From NCBI GenBank assembly GCA_016712265.1, contig JADJRJ010000029.1, forward strand, positions 124,001 through 188,000: a stretch of 64,000 nucleotides of DNA, given 5' to 3'. A program made the position numbers and the translations under genes. The number at the start of each line of letters is the position of its first letter. Position 1 is the stretch's first letter. The notes beneath the pieces are model-generated. The model was not told the DNA's origin. It did no database searches and worked only from the letters and a program-made list of their open reading frames with translations. Shown one piece after another: positions 10,426-21,527 of the stretch. This stretch comes from Gemmatimonadota bacterium. GTDB lineage: Bacteria > Gemmatimonadota > Gemmatimonadetes > Gemmatimonadales > Gemmatimonadaceae.

Positions 10426-11058
10426 CTAGACCCCGGCCATCACCGGCCGAGCCGCATCAGGGTTTTCCGCACGGCTGACCACGATGCTGTCCACCAGGCC
10501 GTACCCCTTCGCTTCCTCGCCAGACATCCAGCGATCGCGATCGGTGTCTCGCTCGATCTCCTCCAGGGTGCGCTTGGTGTGCTTGGCCAGGAGCTCGTTC
10601 ATCTTCCCCTTGAGGTAGAGGATCTCCTTGGCCTGGATCTCGATGTCCGACGCCGAACCGCCACCACCACTCTGGTGCGGCTGGTGGATCATGATGCGCG
10701 AATGCGGGAGCGCGAGGCGCTTGCCTGACGTCCCAGCCGCCAGCAGGAAGGCGCCCATCGACGCGGCCATTCCCATGCACATCGTGGAGACGGGCGATCG
10801 CAGGAACTGCATCGTGTCGTAGATCGCGAGCCCCGCTGAGACGCTGCCGCCCGGCGAGTTGATGTACATGTTGATGTCGCGGCCCGGATTGTCGGCGTCC
10901 AGGAAGAGGAGCTGGGCAATGATGATGTTCGCGACATCGTCATTGATGGGAGTCCCCAGGAACACGATGCGGTCCATGAGGAGGCGGGAAAAGACGTCGT
11001 ACGTCCGTTCCCCGCGTGGTGACCGCTCGATGACGTATGGTGCGTAGACGCTTGGCAT
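10426..11058 (-). CDS. clpP: ClpP proteolytic subunit
   Basis: A serine peptidase that forms the tetradecameric chamber of ClpXP. The catalytic serine lies in GMAASMGAFLLAAG and the catalytic histidine in RIMIHQPHQ; the 210-residue length is typical. It starts 6 bp after the tig stop, so the two are co-transcribed. The predicted N-terminal propeptide is very short (MPSVYAPYVIERS). Confidence 0.97.
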   Translation of the reverse strand: MPSVYAPYVIERSPRGERTYDVFSRLLMDRIVFLGTPINDDVANIIIAQLLFLDADNPGRDINMYINSPGGSVSAGLAIYDTMQFLRSPVSTMCMGMAASMGAFLLAAGTSGKRLALPHSRIMIHQPHQSGGGGSASDIEIQAKEILYLKGKMNELLAKHTKRTLEEIERDTDRDRWMSGEEAKGYGLVDSIVVSRAENPDAARPVMAGV

Positions 11059-11064
11059 GTTGGG

Positions 11065-12303
11065 CTACTCGATGGTGTTGCGTTCAAAGAGCCACTTGAA
11101 AACCCGGTCCTCGGTAATACCCCGCTCCAGTTCCGTGAGCCGTCCCGCCTTCTGCAAGGCGGCATAGACCTGCCCAGGGTTCTGTCCCCGCTTTACTGCA
11201 AGCTCCGTGACCTTGTCGTCGACGTCGGCCTCGGTGGCTGTCAGCTTCTCAGTTTCGGCCAGAGTCTCCACGATTAGATCCCGCTTTACCTGACGCTCGG
11301 CCGTGGGGCGGAACTGCCCGGCAAAACGTTCCTTCTCACCCTCGGGGATCTGGTACGCGTTGGCGTACCCGTCGATCAGCTGGTTCACCCAGGCCGCGGG
11401 GACGTCGAACGGATTGGCGGCCATCAGCTCGTCCAGCAGCTTCGCCCGGACATCGGAGTCGGCTTCCCGTTCTGCCGCCTCGACCATGTCCTTCCGGACA
11501 GCGTCCCGAAATGCTCCGATCGAGTCAAAATCACCGACTTCCGCGGCGAAAGCGTCGTCCAGGTCGGGCAAAGCCTTGCGCTTGACATCATTCAAGGTCA
11601 CCCGGACCATCTTCGCCTTGCCTCGCTGGGCTTCGTCCGGGAAGTCGTCCGGCCAGCGGACGGCCCGTTCCGAGGTTCCCCCGGGCGCGAGCTCGGTGAT
11701 CAGCTCCTCGATCCCCGGAATGGCGTGACCGGCACCGAGGACGATCTTGTACTCCTTGCCCTCCGGGATGGTCCCGTCTTCCTCGGCGGTGGCGAGGACC
11801 ACGGTCACCAGGTCGCCTTCCAGGGGCTTGGCCTCCTGGGGCACCCAATTGGCGCGCTGTTCCCGGACCTGTTCGATCTGTTCGGCCACCTGCTCGTCGG
11901 TGACGACCCGTTCAGTGCGGGTGACCTTGAAGCCGGAAGTGCGCGCGAGGGTGAGCTCGGGCCGCACTTCGAGGTGAAGTTCGAACGTCACCGGCTGTCC
12001 ATCTTCGGCCCGCAGATCGTGTACATGGGGCTGCGCGGCGACCTTGAGGTTCTCCCGCTCCATGACCTCGCGGTACGCCTGTTGTACCAGCGCGTCGAGC
12101 GCCTCGGCCTTGATGGTGTCACCGAACCGCTTGAGGACCATGCCGGTCGGCGCCTTGCCGGGCCGGAACCCGGGAATGGAGACCTTGCCCGCCAGTTTGC
12201 GCGCGGAGTCCTGGTGCGCCTTGTCCACGACATCAGTGGGGATGACCACTGAAATCAGTCGCTCGGCGCCCTCGGCCTTCTTGGTTTCGTACGTAATACT
12301 CAT
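11065..12303 (-). CDS. tig: Trigger factor chaperone
   Basis: A ribosome-associated chaperone and prolyl isomerase, about 412 residues. The N-terminal ribosome-binding domain contains the signature GFRPGKAP near residue 46, followed by a PPIase region and a C-terminal helical arm. The start chosen is ATG 12303 (MSITYETKKAEG); the longer open frame to 12402 is unlikely to be translated because trigger factors start at this point. First gene of tig-clpP-clpX-lon-engB-lipoprotein. It diverges from the small barrel protein at 12442, so promoters for both lie in 12304-12441. Confidence 0.95.
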   Translation of the reverse strand: MSITYETKKAEGAERLISVVIPTDVVDKAHQDSARKLAGKVSIPGFRPGKAPTGMVLKRFGDTIKAEALDALVQQAYREVMERENLKVAAQPHVHDLRAEDGQPVTFELHLEVRPELTLARTSGFKVTRTERVVTDEQVAEQIEQVREQRANWVPQEAKPLEGDLVTVVLATAEEDGTIPEGKEYKIVLGAGHAIPGIEELITELAPGGTSERAVRWPDDFPDEAQRGKAKMVRVTLNDVKRKALPDLDDAFAAEVGDFDSIGAFRDAVRKDMVEAAEREADSDVRAKLLDELMAANPFDVPAAWVNQLIDGYANAYQIPEGEKERFAGQFRPTAERQVKRDLIVETLAETEKLTATEADVDDKVTELAVKRGQNPGQVYAALQKAGRLTELERGITEDRVFKWLFERNTIE

Positions 12304-12441
12304 ATTCGGGGAACGGGGCCGCGATGCCCAGAAGGCTCGTCGCCGGGTCCGTGGAGTACAATCGGGAGGCCGAAAGCTAACGGTCGGGGAGACCCGGACC
12401 AAGGCAACGTGGCCGGCCCTGTCACCTTTAGCGAGAAACGC

Positions 12442-12987
12442 ATGACACGCGTGAGTGCCCGTCTCATCCTTGCCCCCGTGGTCGCGCTGGCGTTACTGGC
12501 CCTGACGGCCCAGGGCGCGCTGGCCCAGGATCCCGTCCGGCGCAACCTGCTCAGCATCAACCCCCTGGGCATTCCGTTCGAATACATCTCCGGGGAGTAC
12601 GAGCACATGGTCACTGGGCTGGTTTCCTACGGGATCCAGGGCTCGTTCCTCTCGATCGATGAGGGGAGTTACTCCACCGTCGAGGCGAAGATCAGGTTCT
12701 ATCCCAACGAGGAATGGCCGAAAGGATTCGCGATTGGCCTGGCGGGCGGGATCACGCGCGTTTCCGAAGACCAATTCAACCCGGGAAGCAACCGGGAAGA
12801 ACGCGAGACCGAGACGCTACCCACCATGGCCGTGATCGTGGACTACAACTGGATCCTGGGGAAGGCGCAGCGTGTCGTCGTGGGGTTGGGGGTGGGCGCC
12901 AAGCGGTTGATCGGGGCCAGCAGCGACTTCATCGACGTGAACACGGCGTACCCGACGGCGCGCTTCCAGATCGGGGTCCGTTTCTAG
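12442..12987 (+). CDS. Small secreted beta-barrel-like protein, DUF3575-like
   Basis: About 181 residues, with a clear signal peptide (MTRVSARLILAPVVALALLA ... ALAQ). The mature part has strand-like repeats (FEYISGEYEHMV, YGIQGSFLSI, FQIGVRF) and ends with an aromatic residue, as expected of an 8-strand-type outer-membrane barrel. No enzymatic motif. ATG 12442 is preferred over the in-frame upstream start at 12409 because it gives a clean signal peptide. Confidence 0.6.
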   Translation: MTRVSARLILAPVVALALLALTAQGALAQDPVRRNLLSINPLGIPFEYISGEYEHMVTGLVSYGIQGSFLSIDEGSYSTVEAKIRFYPNEEWPKGFAIGLAGGITRVSEDQFNPGSNREERETETLPTMAVIVDYNWILGKAQRVVVGLGVGAKRLIGASSDFIDVNTAYPTARFQIGVRF

Positions 12988-13002
12988 GGAGGCGGGGAGG
13001 GG

Positions 13003-13039
13003 ACGCGCACCGGACCCACGAGCGCGGTCCGGTGCGTGT
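13003..13039. terminator. Bidirectional hairpin between convergent genes
   Basis: CGCACCGGACC (13006-13016) and GGTCCGGTGCG (13026-13036) form an 11-bp perfect stem that extends three more pairs with one G-U. It lies between the converging barrel-protein gene (+) and crtI (-), the position expected for a shared transcription stop. No strong T-tract. Confidence 0.55.
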
Positions 13040-13062
13040 GATGGTGCGGCGGCGGTAGGTGC

Positions 13063-14541
<1,479 letters not shown>

Positions 14542-14626
14542 GAGTCCGGACGACACGGGGCCCCGGATCGACGCGTGCTATCGCTCGCTTGCCCGGGGAA
14601 CGTCATGCGCACGCGTGGGAGCGGCA

Positions 14627-15544
14627 CTATGCCGGATGGACGCGAAGGGCGGGGGCCGGCTGCGTGCGCGGTGCCCGGAGGGCCAACCACACCGGAACGG
14701 CCATCGCGATCGTTCCGAGGCCGGCGGCCCACCAGAGTCCATCGCGCAGGCAGAGCACCACCGGCATGATGCCGTTGGTGGCGTAGATCCAGATGGGGGT
14801 GGCACTGGGGCTGACGTGCGCCGTCCACTCCGCAGGCGGTACCACGGCGAGCATGAGGCGCGCGATGACGGTGCCCGTCAGGTACCACCCGAACCAGTTG
14901 GAGAGCGGCATCCCATAGAAGATGTCGCGGGAGAAGAAGGCGACGAGCCAGTCAGGGAAGCCCATGTCCCGGAACTGCTGGCCGCTCCCCCAGATCCAGT
15001 GCGTGGTCTTCACCATCGCCGGGTCCATCGAGACGTCCCAGGCGACGAGGATCAACCCGGCGACGGCCGCCCACCGCCATTTCGTCGCGTTGTCGGGCGC
15101 CGCTGCCATGAGGCGCCCGCAGATCGCCAGGCACCCGTAGATCATATAGAACCACGAGATGGGGATGGGGAACGGCACCAGTCCCAGGATGCGGTAGCCG
15201 AGCAGCGGCGTGTACTGGTACTCCCCGAACGGAAAGCCGGTGCCCGTCCCAGCGAGCTCGGAGCCGAGGGAGACAAGGCTCCCCAGCGTGAAAATGACGA
15301 GGGCGCGCCCCAGGCCGAGTCGGCCAGTCGCGTGCATGAGTGCGGCCAGGGCGCCGAGCACCACGTACGTGGGTCCGGAAAACTTCCAGGCCAGGCGCAT
15401 GATGGTCGCGTTAGGCTCTTCGGCGAGCCACGGACCCGGTGGACCGTTCAGCACCGTGACCATCGCGAGCGAGGAGAACGCGATCAGGCCGAGGTGGCCC
15501 AGCAGGGCCATGGTCGCGAATCGGTCGAAACGAGTCCGTTCCAT
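14627..15544 (-). CDS. cruF: Carotenoid hydratase of the CruF/DUF422 family
   Basis: An integral membrane protein of about 305 residues with several hydrophobic segments. The conserved DUF422 pattern is visible: GTGTGFPFGEYQYTP, then LGYRILG, VPFPIPISWFYM. CruF enzymes hydrate the psi end of acyclic or monocyclic carotenoids to give a 1'-hydroxy group. Its ATG overlaps the crtB stop as ATGA at 15544, so the two are translationally coupled. Neighbouring crtI and crtB support a carotenoid role. Confidence 0.82.
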   Translation of the reverse strand: MERTRFDRFATMALLGHLGLIAFSSLAMVTVLNGPPGPWLAEEPNATIMRLAWKFSGPTYVVLGALAALMHATGRLGLGRALVIFTLGSLVSLGSELAGTGTGFPFGEYQYTPLLGYRILGLVPFPIPISWFYMIYGCLAICGRLMAAAPDNATKWRWAAVAGLILVAWDVSMDPAMVKTTHWIWGSGQQFRDMGFPDWLVAFFSRDIFYGMPLSNWFGWYLTGTVIARLMLAVVPPAEWTAHVSPSATPIWIYATNGIMPVVLCLRDGLWWAAGLGTIAMAVPVWLALRAPRTQPAPALRVHPA

Positions 15545-16422
15545 CACGCGGCGTGGGTGTGCGGGGTGGACAGCAGGCACTTCCCGAGTACCAGGGCCCG
15601 TTCGCCCCAGCCAAGGCGCGCGCGCCGGGTGAACGAGTCATATCCATTGCGCTCGATCACGTCGAGAATGCGCTCATAACCCACGGCGCACGCGGTGGCG
15701 CAGCGCTGGGCATCCGGGGCCAGGTGGAGGATGCCGGGCGTGGCGCGCCCATACCATTCGCGGGCTCGGGCCACCTGGGCACGCATGAACGCGCGCCACC
15801 CGGCGCGGTGGAGCGCTGAGCCGTCCAGGACATCGTCTGCGGTGAAGCCATGCTGCGCCAGCTCGTCCGCCGGCAGGTAGACGCGGCCGCGGGCCGCGTC
15901 CTCACCGATGTCTCGGAGGATATTCGTGAGCTGCATGGCGACGCCCAGGTCTCGGGCCCGGCGGATCGCAATCTCCCGGGCCCCCTGGATCCCCATGACC
16001 GACGCGCACATCTCTCCGACGCAGCCGGCCACCCCTTCGCTGTAGCTCCGCAGCTCGTCCCACGTGTCCCAGCGGGCGTGTGTCAGGTCGGTCGCGACGC
16101 CGTCGAGCAGTTCGCGGAGCGGGGCATCCGGGACGCCGAAGGTCCGGACCGTCCACGACAGCTCTCGAAAGACGGCGTTGTGCCCGTTGCCCGCGAGTGC
16201 AGCCTCCAGCTCGGCGCGCATCCGTTGGAGTGCGGCACCGGCGGCCCCCCGGTCGGCCATCCCCTCCTGGGAGTCGACGATATCGTCCGCCACCCGACAG
16301 AACGCGTACAGGGCGAAGGTCCCCCGCCGCTTTTCCGCGGGGAGGAGGTAGCTGGCGACGGCGAAGGTCCGGGCGTGTCGCCTGGTCAGCTTTTCACACT
16401 GTTGCGCGTCGGCGATCGGCAT
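15544..16422 (-). CDS. crtB: Phytoene synthase
   Basis: Condenses two geranylgeranyl diphosphates into phytoene, the first committed carotenoid step; 292 residues. Both aspartate-rich motifs are present: RVADDIVD near residue 42 and LRDIGEDAARGRVYLP near residue 165. First gene of the crtB-cruF-crtI operon. No geranylgeranyl diphosphate synthase gene is in the window. Confidence 0.93.
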   Translation of the reverse strand: MPIADAQQCEKLTRRHARTFAVASYLLPAEKRRGTFALYAFCRVADDIVDSQEGMADRGAAGAALQRMRAELEAALAGNGHNAVFRELSWTVRTFGVPDAPLRELLDGVATDLTHARWDTWDELRSYSEGVAGCVGEMCASVMGIQGAREIAIRRARDLGVAMQLTNILRDIGEDAARGRVYLPADELAQHGFTADDVLDGSALHRAGWRAFMRAQVARAREWYGRATPGILHLAPDAQRCATACAVGYERILDVIERNGYDSFTRRARLGWGERALVLGKCLLSTPHTHAA

Positions 16423-16846
16423 CCGAGGGTAGGAACGTCAGGGCGAAGTATGGTACGGGCGGGGCGAGCGACCAGCGCGGTTGGTGGGCGCACCTCTTGA
16501 GCGATTCAGCGCCTCCCGAGGTTCCCGGAAACTACGCCGGTGGATTCGGGGCAGATTCCTCAACTCCCTGGCCCACCATTCATAGAAAAAAGGCCAATCC
16601 GGGGGGATTCGTCACCATTTGGTTGACGTCTGCGCCTGTCGGGGTCATCTTGGGGCCGCTTCGACGGGGTGGGTGGGGTAGGGCGGTCCGGGTATCCCCC
16701 CGCGAGCTGGCTTCGATTGTATCTCCTTCTGGTTTACGCGCGCCGCTCCAGAGCTGCGCTCTTGAGTTCCACCCCCCGAGGCGGACATCTCGGGGGATTT
16801 GCCGCATCCGGCAAGTGGCAGTCTCACCCACTCACACGGAGGAAAC
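16423..16846. other. Intergenic region between crtB and susC
   Basis: A 424-bp gap with no convincing gene. It must hold the divergent promoters of crtB (-) and susC (+). The best sigma-70-like candidate for susC is TTGACG (16623-16628), a 17-bp spacer, and CATCTT (16646-16651), which would leave a leader of roughly 190 nt. A good Shine-Dalgarno (GGAGG, 16839-16843) precedes the susC ATG. Nothing else recognisable. Confidence 0.4.
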
Positions 16847-19800
16847 ATGGTGAGTAATGTCCGCAGGAGAATCGCCTCGTTCTTGGCAGCAGCGCTTTTG
16901 GCGCCGCTGGCAGTCGGGGCCCAGGCCACCGGGATCATCGATGGACGGGTCATGGACCAGTCCACCGGGCGCCCGGTTGAGTCTGCACAGGTCAGCATCG
17001 AGGGGACGACGATCGGCGCCCTCACCAACGCGCAGGGCGCCTTCCGCATCACGGGAGTCCCGGCACGCCAGGTGACGGTCCGCGTCCGCGCCCTCGGCTA
17101 CGCTCCCACCTCGCGGCAGGTGACGGTCGCGGCTGGTGAGACGCAGCGCATCGAGTTCACGGTCAACACGTCGGCGATCCAGCTGGACCAGGTCGTCGTG
17201 ACGGGTTCCGGCCAGCAGACCGAGGTGAAGCGACTTGGCAATACCGTCGCGGTGATCACGGTCCCCCAGAACGCCCCGATCAACGACGTCTCGGCGCTCC
17301 TGACGGCGCGCGAGCCGGGGTTGAGCGCGGTGACCGCCGGTGGATTGGCTGGTGAAGGCGCGCGTATCCGCATTCGCGGCAACGCGTCGCTGACGCAGTC
17401 GAACGAGCCGATCGTCTTTGTCGACGGCGTCCGCATCAACAACGGCGGCAGCTTCGGCATCGGGACGGGTGGCGGTGGTTCGCCGTCGCGTCTGGACGAC
17501 ATCGACCCGAACACGATCGAGCGGATCGAAGTGCTGAAGGGTGCCGCTGCGGCGACCCTGTATGGCACCGAAGCGTCGAACGGCGTGATCCAGATCTTCA
17601 CGAAGAACGGCTCCAGCGGCGCGCCCAAGTGGCAGCTGAACATGGAGGGGATCACTTCGAGCTTTGTGGATCGCGTGGCGCCGAACTCGTTCTACGCCAA
17701 GACGCAGGCTGATGCCGATCGTCTCGCGACGTTCTGGAACATGCCGGGCCTCCAGCCGTTCCAGGTCCGTGAGGTGCCGATTTTCAAGGATTACTTCACG
17801 GAAACGGGAACGGGCGGTTCCGGCTCGTTGTCGGTGAACGGCGGGTCGACCGGACTGACCTACTTCGCCAGCGGCCGCCTGTACCAGGAAGACGGTCCGT
17901 TCGGCGGCAGCGACTACGGCCCGGCGCGGGACTTCGTCCGCCGCATTGCGACGACGGGGAAGATTCAGCTGGTGCCGTTCTCGAACCTGCGCCTCGGGTT
18001 CAACAACAACTACTACAACACGCAGAACGAGGTCCCCGAGAACAACAACAACATCTACGGGGTGAACTCGCTGGCGTACATGGCGCGTCCGGAAGTCGCG
18101 AACTGCAACCTCTCGAGCTACGTCGCGCCCGGTAAGTGCTCCGGCGCGGGCAACCCGTTCGGGAACCAGGCGTTCATGACGGCCCGTGAGGCGATGAACC
18201 AGGTCAACAGCAATGCCGTCTCGCGTTACCTCGGCGTCGTGGATGCCGACTATCGCCTGGCGGAAGGCGCCAACTGGACGACCGCCGTCGGCTTCGACTA
18301 CACCTCGCAGCGCGACTTCGGCTTCTCGCCGTTTGGCTACAACGTCGACCTGTTCACGTCACAGACGGTGGACGGCGCGCGCACGACCTTCAACGGCGAG
18401 CGTCGCCTCCTGACCCTCGACTCGAAGCTCGCGTACAACAAGGACATCTTCGGGCTTTCGACGCAGAACGTCGTCGGCCTCCAGGTGTTCAACGATCGTA
18501 TCGTCAACCGCTCCGGGTCGTCCCAATCCTTTCCGGGCCCGGGCATCGAAGTCGTGGGTGCCGGTGGTACGGCGATCACCACGGGTGAAGGGTTCGCCAC
18601 CACGATTAACGGCGGGTACTTCGGCCAGACGCAGGTTGGCTGGAAGGACCTCGTCTTCGTGACCGCCGGTGGTCGTTATGACTTCTCGTCGGCCTTCGGC
18701 GCCGAGGCGCCTGGCGTCTTCTATCCGAAGGCGTCGGTCTCGTTCATTCCGTCGGACATGTCGGGCTGGGGATCGCCGCTCGGGATCAACACCTTCCGTG
18801 TGCGCGCGGCATGGGGTCAGTCGGGGCGTCAGCCAGGCGCGTTCGACCGCTTCACGACGTTTGGTCCGCTCGTCTCCGAGCTGGGCGCTGGCCTTGCGCC
18901 GAGCCAGCTGGGTAACCAGAACCTCGAGCCGGAAGTTGCCACCGAGATCGAGGGTGGGTTCGAGCTCGGGATGCTGGATAACCGAGTCGCCCTGGAGTTC
19001 TCATACTGGGATCGGACCGTCAACGATGGCCTGGTCTCCCGTCAGTTCGCCACGTCGGGCGGTTTCCGCCAGCCGCAGCTGACGAACATCGGCACGATCG
19101 ACGCCAACGGCTACGAGGTCAACCTCCGCGGCAACGTGTATCGCTCCGCGAAGTCGCAGATCGATCTCTTCGCCAACGCGGCGTACCTCAAGCAGACGCT
19201 GACGTCGCTCGGCGGCGCTCCGGCCCTCAAGGTCGGGTACTTCCGCTATCGCGGCTTTATGCGCGAAGGGGACCCGCTGGGTTCGTTGTACGCCCCGCGG
19301 CTTGCGGTCGCGTGCAACGGGTCGCCGAAGAACAACAAGGCTGGCAAGCCGATCGCGTGTCTGTCGGCCGACCAGTATGCGATTGACTTCAATGGACGTG
19401 GTTCTGCCGCGACCCGCGCCGAACTGTTGCAGTACTTCTCGCAGCCGCGTGACCTGCAGACCTCCGCGGTCCAGAACGCGCTCAAGCCGTTCCTGGCGGA
19501 CTACGACGGCAACGGCAACCCGCTCGAGCAGTTCGTTGGCGACGTGATCCCGGATTGGTCCGGTGCGTTCGGTGGCTCCATGAGCCTCGGTCGTGCCTGG
19601 CGCTTCCAGACGCTCTTCGAGTACCGCACCGGCTTCAAGGTCCAGAACCTGACCGACGGCTTCCGCGGCTCGCAGCACGCGTCGATCGGTTCCAACCGCA
19701 AGGCGTTCGATGAAATCGAGGCGACGATGAACAACCCCGCTTCGACGCCGGAGCAGCGTCTCGAGGCGGCGAACCTGTACATCACGAAGCACCGCCGCCT

Positions 19801-20098
19801 GCTCGAGCCGGGTCTCCACCAGGCCGAGGACGGCGACTTTGTCCGCCTTCGCGAGATCGCGTTGACCTACAACCTCCCGACGGGCCTCCTGGGCCGGTTT
19901 GGGGCGAACGGCGGCAACGTGACCCTCTCGGGCCGTAACCTGTGGTTGGCCACGAAGTACTCGGGCCTCGATCCGGAATCCAACGAGAACGGACGTGGTT
20001 CCACCGGCGCCCTCACGGACAACTTCCTCGTGAGCACGGATGGCTTCGGCCTCCCGCTGCAGCGCCGCGTGTCGCTCATCGTCAATCTCAACTTCTAA
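16847..20098 (+). CDS. SusC/RagA-type TonB-dependent outer-membrane transporter
   Basis: About 1083 residues. In order: signal peptide (ending near VGAQA), carboxypeptidase-regulatory-like domain (about residues 27-115, GIIDGRVMDQSTGRPVES), TonB plug beginning near VVVTGSGQQ, and a 22-strand barrel region ending in SLIVNLNF with the expected terminal aromatic. SusC channels pair with SusD lipoproteins to import glycans or peptides. GGAGG precedes ATG 16847, so the longer reading frame from 16799 is not used. It is followed 18 bp later by a SusD gene. No glycoside hydrolase or peptidase gene accompanies the pair, so the substrate is unknown. Confidence 0.93.
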   Translation: MVSNVRRRIASFLAAALLAPLAVGAQATGIIDGRVMDQSTGRPVESAQVSIEGTTIGALTNAQGAFRITGVPARQVTVRVRALGYAPTSRQVTVAAGETQRIEFTVNTSAIQLDQVVVTGSGQQTEVKRLGNTVAVITVPQNAPINDVSALLTAREPGLSAVTAGGLAGEGARIRIRGNASLTQSNEPIVFVDGVRINNGGSFGIGTGGGGSPSRLDDIDPNTIERIEVLKGAAAATLYGTEASNGVIQIFTKNGSSGAPKWQLNMEGITSSFVDRVAPNSFYAKTQADADRLATFWNMPGLQPFQVREVPIFKDYFTETGTGGSGSLSVNGGSTGLTYFASGRLYQEDGPFGGSDYGPARDFVRRIATTGKIQLVPFSNLRLGFNNNYYNTQNEVPENNNNIYGVNSLAYMARPEVANCNLSSYVAPGKCSGAGNPFGNQAFMTAREAMNQVNSNAVSRYLGVVDADYRLAEGANWTTAVGFDYTSQRDFGFSPFGYNVDLFTSQTVDGARTTFNGERRLLTLDSKLAYNKDIFGLSTQNVVGLQVFNDRIVNRSGSSQSFPGPGIEVVGAGGTAITTGEGFATTINGGYFGQTQVGWKDLVFVTAGGRYDFSSAFGAEAPGVFYPKASVSFIPSDMSGWGSPLGINTFRVRAAWGQSGRQPGAFDRFTTFGPLVSELGAGLAPSQLGNQNLEPEVATEIEGGFELGMLDNRVALEFSYWDRTVNDGLVSRQFATSGGFRQPQLTNIGTIDANGYEVNLRGNVYRSAKSQIDLFANAAYLKQTLTSLGGAPALKVGYFRYRGFMREGDPLGSLYAPRLAVACNGSPKNNKAGKPIACLSADQYAIDFNGRGSAATRAELLQYFSQPRDLQTSAVQNALKPFLADYDGNGNPLEQFVGDVIPDWSGAFGGSMSLGRAWRFQTLFEYRTGFKVQNLTDGFRGSQHASIGSNRKAFDEIEATMNNPASTPEQRLEAANLYITKHRRLLEPGLHQAEDGDFVRLREIALTYNLPTGLLGRFGANGGNVTLSGRNLWLATKYSGLDPESNENGRGSTGALTDNFLVSTDGFGLPLQRRVSLIVNLNF

Positions 20099-20116
20099 GC
20101 GCGGAGTGAACGCTAC

Positions 20117-21517
20117 ATGCGACTGACATCTCACACGAACGGTGTGTCCCGGATTCCCGGGGCGCACCGCGCCGCGCGCGGGGCCATGACGCTGGTTGCG
20201 TCGTTGACCCTTGCTGCCTGCGGCATGTTCGACACGGACATCAACAACCCCAACGCCGTCGTTGAGGAAAACCTGGCGGATCCGGCGGCCGCCACGCCCA
20301 TCGTCAATGGGCTGGGCGCCACCGTGAGCCGTTCGCTGAACCAGATCGCCGGCACCATCGGCGCGGTCACGGATGAACTCACCTGGGCGGGCTCCCGCGA
20401 GGCCTGGAACACGCTCGACAACGGGGACATCAACGACCCGGTCAACGAATACACGGACGGGCAGTATCCGTACCTGTCCGAGGCCCGCTGGCTCGGTGAC
20501 TACGCGGTGACGCAGCTGGAAGCGCTCGACAAGGACAGCAAGCTCCGCAGCCGCGTGGACCTCGCGCGGGCGTATACCTACGCGGGCCTTGCCTACTTGT
20601 TGATTGCAGAAAATTACGAGGACTTCGTGGTCTCCTCTGATCGGCAGGAAAACGGGGATCCGGTCGGCGAAGCGAACATGGGCACCATGTTCGACAAGGC
20701 GATCTCCCTGTTCGACAAGGGCGTGACCCTCTCCACGACGCTGAACAACGCCGAGTGGCGCCGCAACTCGACGGGGCTCCGTGCTCGCGCCAAGTTCTCG
20801 AAGGCGGTTCGCGCAAAGTTCGGGACGGCTCGTACGCGCCCGGCCAACGGCCTCGTGAACGATGCGGGCGCCACCGCGGACGCCCTTGCCGCACTGGCCG
20901 TCATGCCGGCTGGGTATCGGATGCGCTTTACGGCGTCCGCCCAGAACAACGGTGGGTACTTCGCCACCGGGTTCGAAATCAGCCAGCGCCTGGAGATCCG
21001 TGCGGGGGATGAATACATCAACACCAACACCGCCCGGACGCGTCCGCTGGACGGAACTGCCGGCATCAAGCTGGTGGATCCGGTCACCGGGATCGCCGAT
21101 GCCGTCCTTGGTCGCGCGATCGATGAGTGCTGCCGTCAGACGTCGAGCCAGTTCATCCCGACGACGGCCATCAGCGAGGTGGAGATGAACCTCATCCTCG
21201 CCGAAGCCGCCCTGGCCGCGAACAACACGGCCGAGTTCACCACCCGCATCAACGCGGTGCGCTCGGCCAACGGTTTGGCCCCCTACGCCGGCACCCCCGC
21301 GGCGCAGACGGTGCTCATCCATGCGCGTCGGACCAACCTGTACCTGCAGGGACGACGGCTGATGGACCATTACCGGTTCAACACGCCGGACCCGCGCTGG
21401 CTGCCGGTGCAGACCACGTTCCGCAAGACCTGCTTCTTCCCGATCTCGTACAACGAGCGCCTGCAGAACCCCAAGGCGCCGCAGCCTGCGGTCAATCGCT
21501 CGGCCGCTTGCTCGTGA
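20117..21517 (+). CDS. SusD/RagB-family nutrient-binding lipoprotein
   Basis: 466 residues. A lipobox (LTLAAC, Cys35) indicates a surface or periplasm-anchored lipoprotein; an in-frame ATG at 20186 would give a shorter signal peptide. The mature part has the helical repeats expected of the SusD fold (ARAYTYAGLAYLLIAENY) and ends in the conserved RRTNLYLQGRRLMDHYRF region. It works as the lid and binder of the adjacent SusC channel. Direct pairing with SusC is strong support. Confidence 0.9.
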   Translation: MRLTSHTNGVSRIPGAHRAARGAMTLVASLTLAACGMFDTDINNPNAVVEENLADPAAATPIVNGLGATVSRSLNQIAGTIGAVTDELTWAGSREAWNTLDNGDINDPVNEYTDGQYPYLSEARWLGDYAVTQLEALDKDSKLRSRVDLARAYTYAGLAYLLIAENYEDFVVSSDRQENGDPVGEANMGTMFDKAISLFDKGVTLSTTLNNAEWRRNSTGLRARAKFSKAVRAKFGTARTRPANGLVNDAGATADALAALAVMPAGYRMRFTASAQNNGGYFATGFEISQRLEIRAGDEYINTNTARTRPLDGTAGIKLVDPVTGIADAVLGRAIDECCRQTSSQFIPTTAISEVEMNLILAEAALAANNTAEFTTRINAVRSANGLAPYAGTPAAQTVLIHARRTNLYLQGRRLMDHYRFNTPDPRWLPVQTTFRKTCFFPISYNERLQNPKAPQPAVNRSAACS

Positions 21518-21527
21518 TCGGAGTCGT